Assembly: GCF_012849215.1 (NCBI RefSeq) | Contig: NZ_CP051682.1 | Location: forward strand, 2,418,001 to 2,482,000 | DNA from: Mucilaginibacter robiniae | Lineage (GTDB): Bacteria > Bacteroidota > Bacteroidia > Sphingobacteriales > Sphingobacteriaceae | Direction: 5' to 3' | DNA: 64,000 nucleotides | Shown here: in pieces, positions 44,264 through 51,654 of the stretch | How positions within the stretch are numbered: the stretch's first letter is position 1 | Layout: every line of letters begins with the position of its first letter | Made by a program: the position numbers and the translations under genes | The notes under the pieces: model-generated | Seen by the model: the letters and a program-made list of their open reading frames with translations, nothing else | Database searches by the model: none | Told to the model about the DNA's origin: nothing

Positions 44264-44950
44264 ATGGAAAGCACACTAGCCTTGCAGGCTGATCATATTA
44301 TCAAATATTTTTATGAGCCTGAAAAATTTCAGGTATTGAAAAATGTAAGCTTTGATGTTAAAAAAGGTGAGTTTTTATCGCTTACTGGCAAATCGGGTTC
44401 CGGTAAATCAACGTTGCTGTATGTGCTATCTACTATGGATACCGACTACGAAGGTCAGCTCATTATCAATGGGGAAACGTTAACAGGTCGTACGCAGAAC
44501 CAGCTGGCGGCTTATCGGAATGAGCATATTGGCTTTGTATTTCAATTTCATTACTTGCTGCCTGAATTTTCCGTGTTGGATAATGTGATGCTGCCAGCCC
44601 TGAAGCTTAACCGGAAAACCAAAGCCGAAATTGAACACAAAGCTTACGAGAACTTGAAACTACTGGGCTTGGAAGATCAGGCATTTAAAATGGCGAGTAA
44701 ATTATCTGGCGGACAACAGCAACGGGTAGCCATAGCCCGTGCGCTGATTAACGACCCGTCTGTTATTATGGGTGATGAGCCTACCGGTAATCTCGATTCT
44801 AAAAATACGCAGGTGGTATTTGATATTTTCAGGGAACTGGCTCATGAGCGTGGTCAAACCATTATTGCGGTAACCCACGATGAAGACTTTGCCAAAAACA
44901 GCGATCGCACCATTGATTTGAGTGATGGTCGTATTGTGCATCATGGCTAA
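44264..44950 (+). CDS. ABC transporter ATP-binding protein, MacB/LolD type
   Basis: 228 residues, single nucleotide-binding domain. Walker [11 protein letters not shown]-loop [19 protein letters not shown], signature LSGGQQQR, Walker [14 protein letters not shown] and switch His in AVTHDEDFA are all intact. It energises the permease encoded 5 bases upstream. It is the last gene of the tetR-tolC-adaptor-permease-ATPase group, and a weak hairpin (AGGTATG/CATACCT, 44963-44981) follows. Confidence 0.92.
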   Translation: MESTLALQADHIIKYFYEPEKFQVLKNVSFDVKKGEFLSLTGKSGSGKSTLLYVLSTMDTDYEGQLIINGETLTGRTQNQLAAYRNEHIGFVFQFHYLLPEFSVLDNVMLPALKLNRKTKAEIEHKAYENLKLLGLEDQAFKMASKLSGGQQQRVAIARALINDPSVIMGDEPTGNLDSKNTQVVFDIFRELAHERGQTIIAVTHDEDFAKNSDRTIDLSDGRIVHHG

Positions 44951-45068
44951 ACTGCATAGTGCCAGGTATGCAGCTCATACCTAAAATAAGGCTGGGGTTG
45001 CGGTCCGAAATGACAATAACTTTATACTCTGGTAAGGCCGCCGGTTTTTTAACCTGCGCCAAAATCCG

Positions 45069-45076
45069 TAATTTTG
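45069..45076 (+). promoter_or_regulatory. Exact -7 promoter element of def, leaderless arrangement
   Basis: TAATTTTG matches TAnnTTTG exactly and ends only 4 bases before the def ATG (45081). Because this element is centred near -7, transcription should begin at or next to the A of the start codon. Confidence 0.5.
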
Positions 45077-45080
45077 CACC

Positions 45081-45653
45081 ATGAAATTACCTATTGTAGC
45101 CTACGGAGATCCGGTTTTACGCAGAAAAGCAATTGATATTATACCCGAAGAAGAGCCGGATCTGAAACAGTTGGTAACAGATATGTTTGAAACCATGTAT
45201 GCCGCTCGTGGTGTAGGGCTGGCTGCTCCGCAGGTAGGTTTATCACTCCGTTTGTTTGTGGTAGATGCTACACCTTTTGACGATGATGAACCAGAATTAA
45301 AAGACTTCAAGAAGGCTTTTATTAACGCCCAGGTACTGGAAGAAACCGGCGAAGAATGGCCATTTAATGAAGGTTGTTTGAGCATACCCGATGTTCGGGA
45401 AGATGTGTACCGTAAATCGCACGTGCGTCTGTCATACTATGACGAAAACATGGAACACCATGAAGAAGTATTTAAAGGCTTGGTGGCCCGTATTATTCAG
45501 CATGAATATGACCATATTGAAGGCAAACTGTTTACAGATAAGTTAAGCCCTTTACGCAAACGCCTTATTGAAAAACGCCTGAGCGATATATCGCGCGGGG
45601 TAGTGAAAGTAGACTATAAAATGAAATTCCCGGCAGCTAAAAAAGGCCGTTAG
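45081..45653 (+). CDS. def: Peptide deformylase
   Basis: 190 residues. Removes the formyl group from the N-terminal methionine of new proteins. All three motifs are present: GVGLAAPQVGL, EGCLSIP (metal-ligand Cys) and QHEYDHIEG (metal-ligand His pair and catalytic Glu). The length is normal. It follows the efflux operon by 130 bases but has its own promoter motif abutting the start codon, suggesting a leaderless mRNA. It converges with the minus-strand gene ending at 45657, 3 bases away, with no terminator visible between them. Confidence 0.95.
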   Translation: MKLPIVAYGDPVLRRKAIDIIPEEEPDLKQLVTDMFETMYAARGVGLAAPQVGLSLRLFVVDATPFDDDEPELKDFKKAFINAQVLEETGEEWPFNEGCLSIPDVREDVYRKSHVRLSYYDENMEHHEEVFKGLVARIIQHEYDHIEGKLFTDKLSPLRKRLIEKRLSDISRGVVKVDYKMKFPAAKKGR

Positions 45654-45656
45654 TAG

Positions 45657-46319
45657 TTAATTACTGCCGGTGCGGCTTTTATCCCCATCGGCAATTTGCT
45701 TAATTAATGAACCCCAGGCAATAGGGTTCAGCAATGGGTTCGGAATCAACGAGTGCGAATTTAGGATGTTGGTGTGCATATCGCGCGCCAATGATGATTG
45801 TATTTCATTAGCATCACGTGGCAAGCTGCTGTTGGCAGCCGCCAATGAACTGCGGTTTAAATTTTTACGCGCATTCTCCAAATCATCATCAGCAATTTTC
45901 ATGGTCAGGAAATCTTTCCTGAACTCATCTGTAGTAGCCCACGGGAAAACACGAAAAGCCGGAAGATTAATAACCTGCGGCTTCATTTTAACTTGTGCAA
46001 TGTAGCTTTTACTGCTTACACCGGTTGGTATAACAATTTCTTGCGGTGCAAAGCCTACTGCGGTAAAGCTTAGCGTATCCTGTTCATGCACAACGAAAGA
46101 AAAATAGCCTTTATAGTTGGAAATATTAACGGCTTTGTGGGTAGCCATATCGGTAATGCTTACATAAGGTACAACAGCTTTAATGCTATCCGCATTTGAA
46201 GTAATACCGGTAAACTGCACTAATGGGCGCTCCTGCTTTTGTGCAAAAGCTGCCGATACGGCAAAAAGGCTTATTACAATAACAATAAAACGTTTTATTA
46301 CCCCAGCTGGCATCATCAA
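45657..46319 (-). CDS. Secreted carboxypeptidase-like regulatory domain protein
   Basis: 220 residues with a signal peptide ending near AAFAQ (about residue 26). The middle is a beta-sandwich of the CarboxypepD_reg-like type: VPYVSITDMATHKAVNISNYKGYFSF, then DTLSFTAVGFAPQEIVIP, about residues 45-110. The C-terminal half is helical and Asn/Leu rich, without a recognised domain. Such proteins are common in Bacteroidota envelopes. It has an exact -7 element at 46359-46366. Function unknown. Confidence 0.75.
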   Translation of the reverse strand: MMMPAGVIKRFIVIVISLFAVSAAFAQKQERPLVQFTGITSNADSIKAVVPYVSITDMATHKAVNISNYKGYFSFVVHEQDTLSFTAVGFAPQEIVIPTGVSSKSYIAQVKMKPQVINLPAFRVFPWATTDEFRKDFLTMKIADDDLENARKNLNRSSLAAANSSLPRDANEIQSSLARDMHTNILNSHSLIPNPLLNPIAWGSLIKQIADGDKSRTGSN

Positions 46320-46358
46320 ATATTTATCCGGTTAGCCCTTAAATGGTTTTTACCTGTG

Positions 46359-46366
46359 CAAAGATA
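46359..46366 (-). promoter_or_regulatory. Exact -7 promoter element (minus strand)
   Basis: On the minus strand TATCTTTG matches TAnnTTTG exactly, about 40 bases before the start at 46319. No -33 match at normal spacing. Confidence 0.4.
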
Positions 46367-46409
46367 TACGCTTAATTAAACAAAATATTGCTTTTAACAC
46401 TCCTTAACA

Positions 46410-46700
46410 CTAACGCATGTTGGCCGGCAATACGGCATTAGGGTCATCCATGTCGGTTAGGTTAACGGCCTCAACACCGGTAATTTCAGGTACAGCTTTA
46501 ATAATGGCTTGCTCAATACCAGCTTTTAGCGTCATGATGCTCATCGGGCATGAACCGCATGAGCCCAGCAGTTTCAGCTTCACTACTTTTTCAGGTGTAA
46601 TTTCTTCTATTGAAACGTTCCCCCCGTCAGTCTCCAGATATGGCCTGATGGTATCTAAAGCTGATTCAACCTGCTCAAATAAACTCATAATTGGTTTCAA
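46410..46700 (-). CDS. NifU-like C-terminal domain protein
   Basis: 96 residues, a stand-alone NifU/NfuA scaffold domain: ALDTIRPYLETDGGNVSIEEI, then the CxxC cluster ligand motif GSCGSCPMSIMTLKAGIEQAI. It assembles or carries [4Fe-4S] clusters for delivery to target proteins. It starts 27 bases after the mrp stop, so the two Fe-S genes form an operon. Confidence 0.92.
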   Translation of the reverse strand: MKPIMSLFEQVESALDTIRPYLETDGGNVSIEEITPEKVVKLKLLGSCGSCPMSIMTLKAGIEQAIIKAVPEITGVEAVNLTDMDDPNAVLPANMR

Positions 46701-46727
46701 TTATATTATATGTAAAGATACGAAATT

Positions 46728-47816
46728 TTAACGATTTATAACATCCTGCAAGTCTGTTGCCTTGGCGTTATAAACAGATATCTGTTGGGCTACACGCTCG
46801 GCTAAGTGCAAGAAAGCCTTACTCAAAATGCCATCTTCGGTAAGCACTACCGGCTTGCCTGCATCACCCGATTCGCTAATGCTTTTTACCATCGGTATTT
46901 CGCCCAAAAATGGTGCATTAATCATGTTAGCCAGCTTTACACCGCCGCCTTCGCCAAAAATGTAGTACTTGTTTTCAGGCAGTTCGGCAGGTGTGAAGTA
47001 CGACATGTTTTCGATAATACCCAATATAGGTACATTAATGGCATCCATCATCAGCATGCCTATACCCTTTTTAGCATCTGCCAAAGCTACATTTTGCGGG
47101 GTAGTGACAATAACGGCACCCGTAATTGGGAAGCTTTGAGTAACGGTGATATGAATATCTCCGGTACCGGGTGGCAAATCCACTACCAGGTAATCCAGTT
47201 CGCCCCAATCGGCATCATTAAACAATTGTTTTACCGCGCTGGATACCATCGGGCCACGCCATGGCACAGGCTGGTTCGGGTCGGTAAAAAAGCCGATAGA
47301 TAACAGCTTGATACCGTATTTTTCAATGGGCTCAATGCGGGTTTTACCATTCACCTGGCTGGCCTGCGGTTTAGCGCCTTCCAATCCGAACATAATAGGA
47401 ACTGATGGCCCGTAAATATCAGCATCAATCAAACCTACCTTAGCGCCGGTAGCTGCCAGGCCCAAAGCCAAATTAGCTGCCACAGTTGATTTGCCTACGC
47501 CACCTTTGCCTGAAGCTACTGCAATAATATTTTTAACACCCGGTACACCGGTATTCTTTTGCGTAGTAACCCGCGAAGTCATATTAATGCTTACTTCCAC
47601 TGCCGGGCTAATAAAATGACTGATAGCATTGCGGCAGGCATTTTCAATTAATCCTTTAAGCGGGCAGGCCGGCGTGGTTAGGATTACTGAAAAGCTCAAG
47701 CGATTGCCTTCAATATGAATATCCTGAATCATGTTCAGCGTTACCAGATCTTTTTTCAAATCGGGCTCTTCAACGTTACTCAGGGCTTGTAAAACTTGTT
47801 CTTTATTCAACTGCAT
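46728..47816 (-). CDS. Mrp/NBP35 family Fe-S carrier ATPase
   Basis: 362 residues from the ATG at 47816 (the frame extends to a TTG at 47831). The N-terminal MIP18/DUF59 domain (about 5-85) is followed by a deviant Walker A P-loop, ASGKGGVGKST, then DADIYGPSVP, LVVDLPPGTGDIHIT and TTPQNVALADAKKG. A typical Mrp CxxC pair near the end is not obvious: the region around ENMSYFTPAELPENKYYIFG has no cysteines. The protein probably loads Fe-S clusters with the NifU-like partner. An exact -7 element lies at 47829-47836. Confidence 0.9.
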   Translation of the reverse strand: MQLNKEQVLQALSNVEEPDLKKDLVTLNMIQDIHIEGNRLSFSVILTTPACPLKGLIENACRNAISHFISPAVEVSINMTSRVTTQKNTGVPGVKNIIAVASGKGGVGKSTVAANLALGLAATGAKVGLIDADIYGPSVPIMFGLEGAKPQASQVNGKTRIEPIEKYGIKLLSIGFFTDPNQPVPWRGPMVSSAVKQLFNDADWGELDYLVVDLPPGTGDIHITVTQSFPITGAVIVTTPQNVALADAKKGIGMLMMDAINVPILGIIENMSYFTPAELPENKYYIFGEGGGVKLANMINAPFLGEIPMVKSISESGDAGKPVVLTEDGILSKAFLHLAERVAQQISVYNAKATDLQDVINR

Positions 47817-47828
47817 TTTTTTGATAAG

Positions 47829-47836
47829 CAAAATTA
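47829..47836 (-). promoter_or_regulatory. Exact -7 promoter element of mrp-nifU
   Basis: TAATTTTG on the minus strand, exact match to TAnnTTTG, 12 bases before the mrp ATG at 47816. This also argues against the TTG at 47831 as start. Confidence 0.45.
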
Positions 47837-47907
47837 CTAAAACCGGGCCTTGCTGCTTTTGTTAGAGAAATAATAACTAGGCAAAATCGTTTTATACTGA
47901 ATTAGCT

Positions 47908-47915
47908 TAGTTTTG
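47908..47915 (+). promoter_or_regulatory. Exact -7 promoter element of the GT51 gene
   Basis: TAGTTTTG matches TAnnTTTG exactly, 14 bases before the ATG at 47930, in the gap divergent from mrp. Confidence 0.45.
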
Positions 47916-47929
47916 ACGAAAATTTACAG

Positions 47930-50107
47930 ATGCATCGCCTTAAATCTAAATACATCCGCATTGCCGGATTAATTGTTGGTATAATATTAATTTTTGTGTT
48001 AATTGGCGGTTATATAGCTTATTCCAAACGCCAGGCTATACTGGAAAATGCTATCAGCAAAGCTAAAGCAAAAGCCAAACGTGAGTATAATTTAGATGTA
48101 AAAATAGGCGACGCACACTTTATTGGCGCCAATACGGTATCCTTCTCCAACATTACCGTAGTACCCGAACAGCGCGATAGCTTGCTGAGCATTGAGCATT
48201 TTGAGGTAAGCGTAAAGATGCTGCCCCTGCTGGTAGGCCATGTAAAGCTGGCCGATGTAAAGCTACAAAACGGCTTACTGAATTTAACCAGCAAAAACGG
48301 TGTACGCAATTTTGATTTTCTGTTTAAAAAGAAAAGAGATTCTACCGCAACCAAATCGAAAAAAGGGCTGAATGATTTGGCTGATAACCTCATTAACCAA
48401 GTTTTGTATAAGATACCGGATAATTTAGATATGAAAAACTTCCTGGTATCTTTTGCTGATGACAGCAACCAGGTAAAATTGCTTACGCGCACAGCGTTAA
48501 TTAAAGATGGCGACCTGACTTCCACCATCGTGGTGAACAACAACGAAGCGGTTTGGCACCTGTCGGGGATTATGCAACCATCTGATAAGCATATTGATGT
48601 GAAGTTTTATGCTGATGCCGGTAAGGTGGAGTTTCCGCTGGTGGAAAAGAAATTTCATTTAAAGCTGAACTTTGATACCCTAACCACCCGCCTGAACAAG
48701 GTAGAACATGGCAGCGATGAAACCCAGATTTATACGTATTGTGCCATACGCAACCTGCTCATTAACCATCCGGCTATATCGCCTAACAATATTGTGGTGC
48801 CACAGGGTGCTATTGATGCCAATTTATTTGTAGGGCCTAAATACGTATCGCTTGATAGCTCATCAGTGGTTTATTTAAAAAAGATTGTAGCGCATCCTTA
48901 TATCAAATACACGTTAAAGCCTACCAAAATATACGTGGTAAAAATGCATACCGACTGGACCGGAGCCCAGGATATGGTGAACTCGTTGCCCCAAGGTATG
49001 TTTGATGAGCTGGAAGGTATACGGGTAGCGGGTAAGCTGCGTTACAACATGCACTTGTTTCTGGATAGTTCTAATCCTGACGATGTACAGTTTGAGTCGG
49101 GTATGGCACAGCAGGGTTTTCAGGTGCTGGGCTATGGTAAAACTGATTTAAGCCGCCTGAACCAGGAGTTTACTTACACCCCTTACGAGAAAGGCAAGCC
49201 TATGCCAGCCAGATTTATCGGTGCATCAAACTCTAATTATACGTCGCTGCAAAATATTTCACCCAACTTACGAAACGCGGTTTTAACGGCAGAAGATCCA
49301 TCGTTTTATACCAACCATGGCTTTGTGATCGAGTCTATACGCCGTTCTATTGCTGAAGATGTGAAAGAACATCGGTTTAAGCGTGGCGGTAGTACTATAT
49401 CCATGCAGTTAATTAAAAACGCTTTTCTGGTACGGCAAAAAACACTGGCCCGCAAAATTGAGGAAATTTTGATTGTATGGATCATCGAGAATGGTCATAT
49501 CATGACCAAAGACCGTATGTTGGAGGTTTATTTTAATATTATTGAATGGGGCCGGAATATCTACGGCATTGGTGAGGCTTCCCGTTATTACTTTGCTAAA
49601 GCGCCATCACAGCTAACCATAGGTGAAAGTATTTATCTGGCCAGTATTGTACCGCACCCGAAAACCGGTTTATATGATTTTGAGCCTGATGGCAGCTTAC
49701 GTTACCGCCTGCATGGCTACTTCAGGTTGATAGGTAACCTGATGGCTAGCCGGGGATTGGCACAGCGCGACAGCAGTAATTACGGGTTCTATTCTGTTCG
49801 GTTACGTGAATCATTAAGACCGAAGATGGCACCGGCAGATACTGCCTTAGCTGATAGTTTGCAGAAAAAGATTGATACTAATGAGGGTGAAGATGATGTA
49901 ATGCCACCGGCAGTTACCGAAGAAGAAAAACGTCCCGGCTTTTTTCAGCGCCTATTTGGTAAGCGCGATACCACCGGCGACCATCGTAAAGAAGTACAGG
50001 CCGATTCGGCTGATGCTGCCCGTAAGCGCGAGAAGGCACAACGCAAAGAAGAAAAGCGCTTAGAAAAAGAGCGAAAGAAGTTAATGCGTGAACGAGGCTT
50101 GATGTAG
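47930..50107 (+). CDS. AsmA-like/GT51 peptidoglycan glycosyltransferase fusion
   Basis: 725 residues. One N-terminal transmembrane helix (about 10-31), then an AsmA-like periplasmic region (about 40-380: VSFSNITVVPEQRDSLLSIE, MLPLLVGHVKLADVKLQNG). A family-51 transglycosylase domain follows (about 430-610), with catalytic Glu455 in TAEDPSFYTNHG, plus RGGSTISMQL, KIEEILIVWIIE and YFNIIEWGRNIYGIGEAS. No transpeptidase domain is present. The last 80 residues are a charged Lys/Arg/Glu tail. The GT51 part polymerises lipid II glycan strands. Fusion to an AsmA-like domain is unlike E. coli MtgA or class A PBPs. Confidence 0.85.
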   Translation: MHRLKSKYIRIAGLIVGIILIFVLIGGYIAYSKRQAILENAISKAKAKAKREYNLDVKIGDAHFIGANTVSFSNITVVPEQRDSLLSIEHFEVSVKMLPLLVGHVKLADVKLQNGLLNLTSKNGVRNFDFLFKKKRDSTATKSKKGLNDLADNLINQVLYKIPDNLDMKNFLVSFADDSNQVKLLTRTALIKDGDLTSTIVVNNNEAVWHLSGIMQPSDKHIDVKFYADAGKVEFPLVEKKFHLKLNFDTLTTRLNKVEHGSDETQIYTYCAIRNLLINHPAISPNNIVVPQGAIDANLFVGPKYVSLDSSSVVYLKKIVAHPYIKYTLKPTKIYVVKMHTDWTGAQDMVNSLPQGMFDELEGIRVAGKLRYNMHLFLDSSNPDDVQFESGMAQQGFQVLGYGKTDLSRLNQEFTYTPYEKGKPMPARFIGASNSNYTSLQNISPNLRNAVLTAEDPSFYTNHGFVIESIRRSIAEDVKEHRFKRGGSTISMQLIKNAFLVRQKTLARKIEEILIVWIIENGHIMTKDRMLEVYFNIIEWGRNIYGIGEASRYYFAKAPSQLTIGESIYLASIVPHPKTGLYDFEPDGSLRYRLHGYFRLIGNLMASRGLAQRDSSNYGFYSVRLRESLRPKMAPADTALADSLQKKIDTNEGEDDVMPPAVTEEEKRPGFFQRLFGKRDTTGDHRKEVQADSADAARKREKAQRKEEKRLEKERKKLMRERGLM

Positions 50108-50151
50108 TTTTTATAAGTACTTGCAAAATTACGCAAGCATTACACAGATAT

Positions 50152-50172
50152 ATGTTTAAACATGTATTTTTG
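50152..50172 (+). promoter_or_regulatory. Palindrome plus -7 element before nitroreductase gene
   Basis: A perfect 12-base palindrome ATGTTTAAACAT (50152-50163) sits directly upstream of an exact -7 element TATTTTTG (50165-50172), 22 bases before the ATG. The geometry fits a repressor site covering the promoter spacer. Confidence 0.45.
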
Positions 50173-50194
50173 ATGAAATAAGAAACTCATAGTC

Positions 50195-50824
50195 ATGTCA
50201 TTAATAAAACCGCTACAGTGGCGCTATGCCACCAAAAAATTTGATGCTACTAAAAAGTTAAGTGCCGAACAACTGGAAGACTTACTGAGTGCTATACAAC
50301 TAGCGCCTTCATCATACGGCTTACAACATTACCGTATTTTGGTGGTTGAAGACCCTGCTGTACGCCAACAACTGCGCGAAGCCGCTTACGGTCAAACACA
50401 ACTTACCGATGCTTCACAAATATTGGTATTTGCTGCCGAAACTGTGCTGGATGCCAATTACATAAAAAGATACATTAACGAAGTAGCCCGTGTACGTCAG
50501 GTGGATGCTAGCCAATTGGCTCCATTTGAAAAAAGCCTGATGGATACTATTGATAGCCGTGCTGAAGATCAGAAAATTGCCTGGTCGCACAAACAAGCTT
50601 ATATTGCTTTAGGTGTAGCGCTTACTGCTGCTGCTGAAGCTGGTATTGATGCTTGCCCAATGGAAGGCTTTAACGCCGGTAAATTCGACGAGATTTTAGG
50701 CTTGAGAGATAAAAACCTGACTACATCGGTAATTGCCTGTATCGGTTTCCGTGCAGAAGATGATAAATACAGTGAGTTTGCCAAAGTGCGCAAACCTAAA
50801 GATGATCTGTTTATTCGTATTTAA
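50195..50824 (+). CDS. NAD(P)H-dependent nitroreductase family oxidoreductase
   Basis: 209 residues, FMN-binding nitroreductase fold of the NfsB type: RYATKKFDATKKLS, LLSAIQLAPSSYGLQHYRILVVED at the FMN phosphate site, IALGVALTAAAEAGIDACPMEGF and VIACIGFRAEDD near the C-terminus. It likely reduces quinones, nitro compounds or similar electrophiles in the cytoplasm. Single gene with its own promoter and palindromic element, ending at a strong terminator. Confidence 0.9.
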   Translation: MSLIKPLQWRYATKKFDATKKLSAEQLEDLLSAIQLAPSSYGLQHYRILVVEDPAVRQQLREAAYGQTQLTDASQILVFAAETVLDANYIKRYINEVARVRQVDASQLAPFEKSLMDTIDSRAEDQKIAWSHKQAYIALGVALTAAAEAGIDACPMEGFNAGKFDEILGLRDKNLTTSVIACIGFRAEDDKYSEFAKVRKPKDDLFIRI

Positions 50825-50852
50825 GCAACTTTGCTTTCAAATTAAATTCATT

Positions 50853-50894
50853 ACTAAAAAGGCCATTGCTGATGCCAGCAATGGCCTTTTTAGT
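50853..50894. terminator. Bidirectional intrinsic terminator
   Basis: Perfect 19-bp stem (core AAAAAGGCCATTGCTG / CAGCAATGGCCTTTTT) with a 4-base loop, between the convergent nitroreductase (+) and HAD (-) genes. Confidence 0.92.
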
Positions 50895-50914
50895 ATAAGT
50901 GCTAATTATTGTGC

Positions 50915-51532
50915 TTATAGTTTATCAATGCGAACCCAGCGCATACCAGCAGCCTTGGCGGCTTGTACACCAGCCTCTCCATCTTCAAATACCAGACACT
51001 TCTCAGGTGCAACGCCCAGCAGTTCGGCCGCTTTCAGGAAGGGGTCAGGGTAAGGTTTGCCGTTAGGGGTTTCGCCGGCGCAAACTACGATTTGTATGAA
51101 ATGATCAATACCTAATACTTTCAAGGTTTTCTCTACAGCTTCGCGGCTACTGCCAGATACTACGGCTATTTTAACCCGGCCGAAGTGATATTTTAAATGA
51201 TTTACCACATAATCGATAGGCTGAGTTTGCTCAATATACTGATCCATAAACAACTTATACTTGGCTGTTTTAAACTCTTCCGGATCAAAAGTTGACTCAT
51301 AACGATGGTTAATCTGCTCCACTACTTTGGTTACCGGTAAACCGGCAAACTCATCTATGATTGAACCCTCAATAGCTATACCCTGCTCGGCCGCTACCCG
51401 GATGTAGGTATCTTTATGGGCGCCCATGTTATCGGCTAGGGTACCATCGCAATCGTACAAAAAAGCTTCAAAATCATCCTGGCTTAACTTAACCAAGGCT
51501 TCGTACTTATCGTTGTTGGTTGATGTACTCAT
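50915..51532 (-). CDS. HAD superfamily phosphatase, beta-phosphoglucomutase-like
   Basis: 205 residues. Motif I DCDGTLAD holds the nucleophile Asp and acid/base Asp; motif II is VVSGSS; the Lys of motif III is in ETPNGKPYPDPFLKAAELLG; motif IV is FEDGEAGVQAAKAAGM. The small helical cap after motif I is of the beta-PGM/phosphatase subclass. The substrate is probably a small sugar phosphate (family knowledge), not determined here. Monocistronic, convergent with the nitroreductase. Confidence 0.88.
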   Translation of the reverse strand: MSTSTNNDKYEALVKLSQDDFEAFLYDCDGTLADNMGAHKDTYIRVAAEQGIAIEGSIIDEFAGLPVTKVVEQINHRYESTFDPEEFKTAKYKLFMDQYIEQTQPIDYVVNHLKYHFGRVKIAVVSGSSREAVEKTLKVLGIDHFIQIVVCAGETPNGKPYPDPFLKAAELLGVAPEKCLVFEDGEAGVQAAKAAGMRWVRIDKL

Positions 51533-51595
51533 AATGTTGTATAGTTACAAAAGTGGTAAAAATAAAACCCTGTATCTTCCAGTAATTGTAATAAA

Positions 51596-51636
51596 AAAGA
51601 AGCCCGGCCTGTTTATCAGTACCGGACTCTCTTTGT
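51596..51636 (-). terminator. Terminator of the htrA-like gene
   Basis: On the minus strand AGTCCGG pairs with CCGGGCT (one G-U pair) and is followed by a TTCTTTTTT run. It lies just past the protease stop codon at 51655. Confidence 0.65.
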
Positions 51637-51654
51637 TTATTTAATCAATTTGGG

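Noticed and set aside
44963-44981. Hairpin AGGTATG/CATACCT after the ABC ATPase as a terminator
   Set aside because: The stem is only 7 bp and is followed by AAAATAAGG rather than a T-run, so termination there is doubtful.
46806-47303. 165-codon plus-strand open frame opposite mrp
   Set aside because: Antisense to conserved Mrp motifs; no plausible start context or domain.
48019-48543. Long minus-strand open frame (174 codons) opposite the GT51 gene
   Set aside because: It is antisense to well-supported coding sequence, has no recognisable domain, and its Ser/Phe-rich composition is that expected of a reverse-frame shadow.
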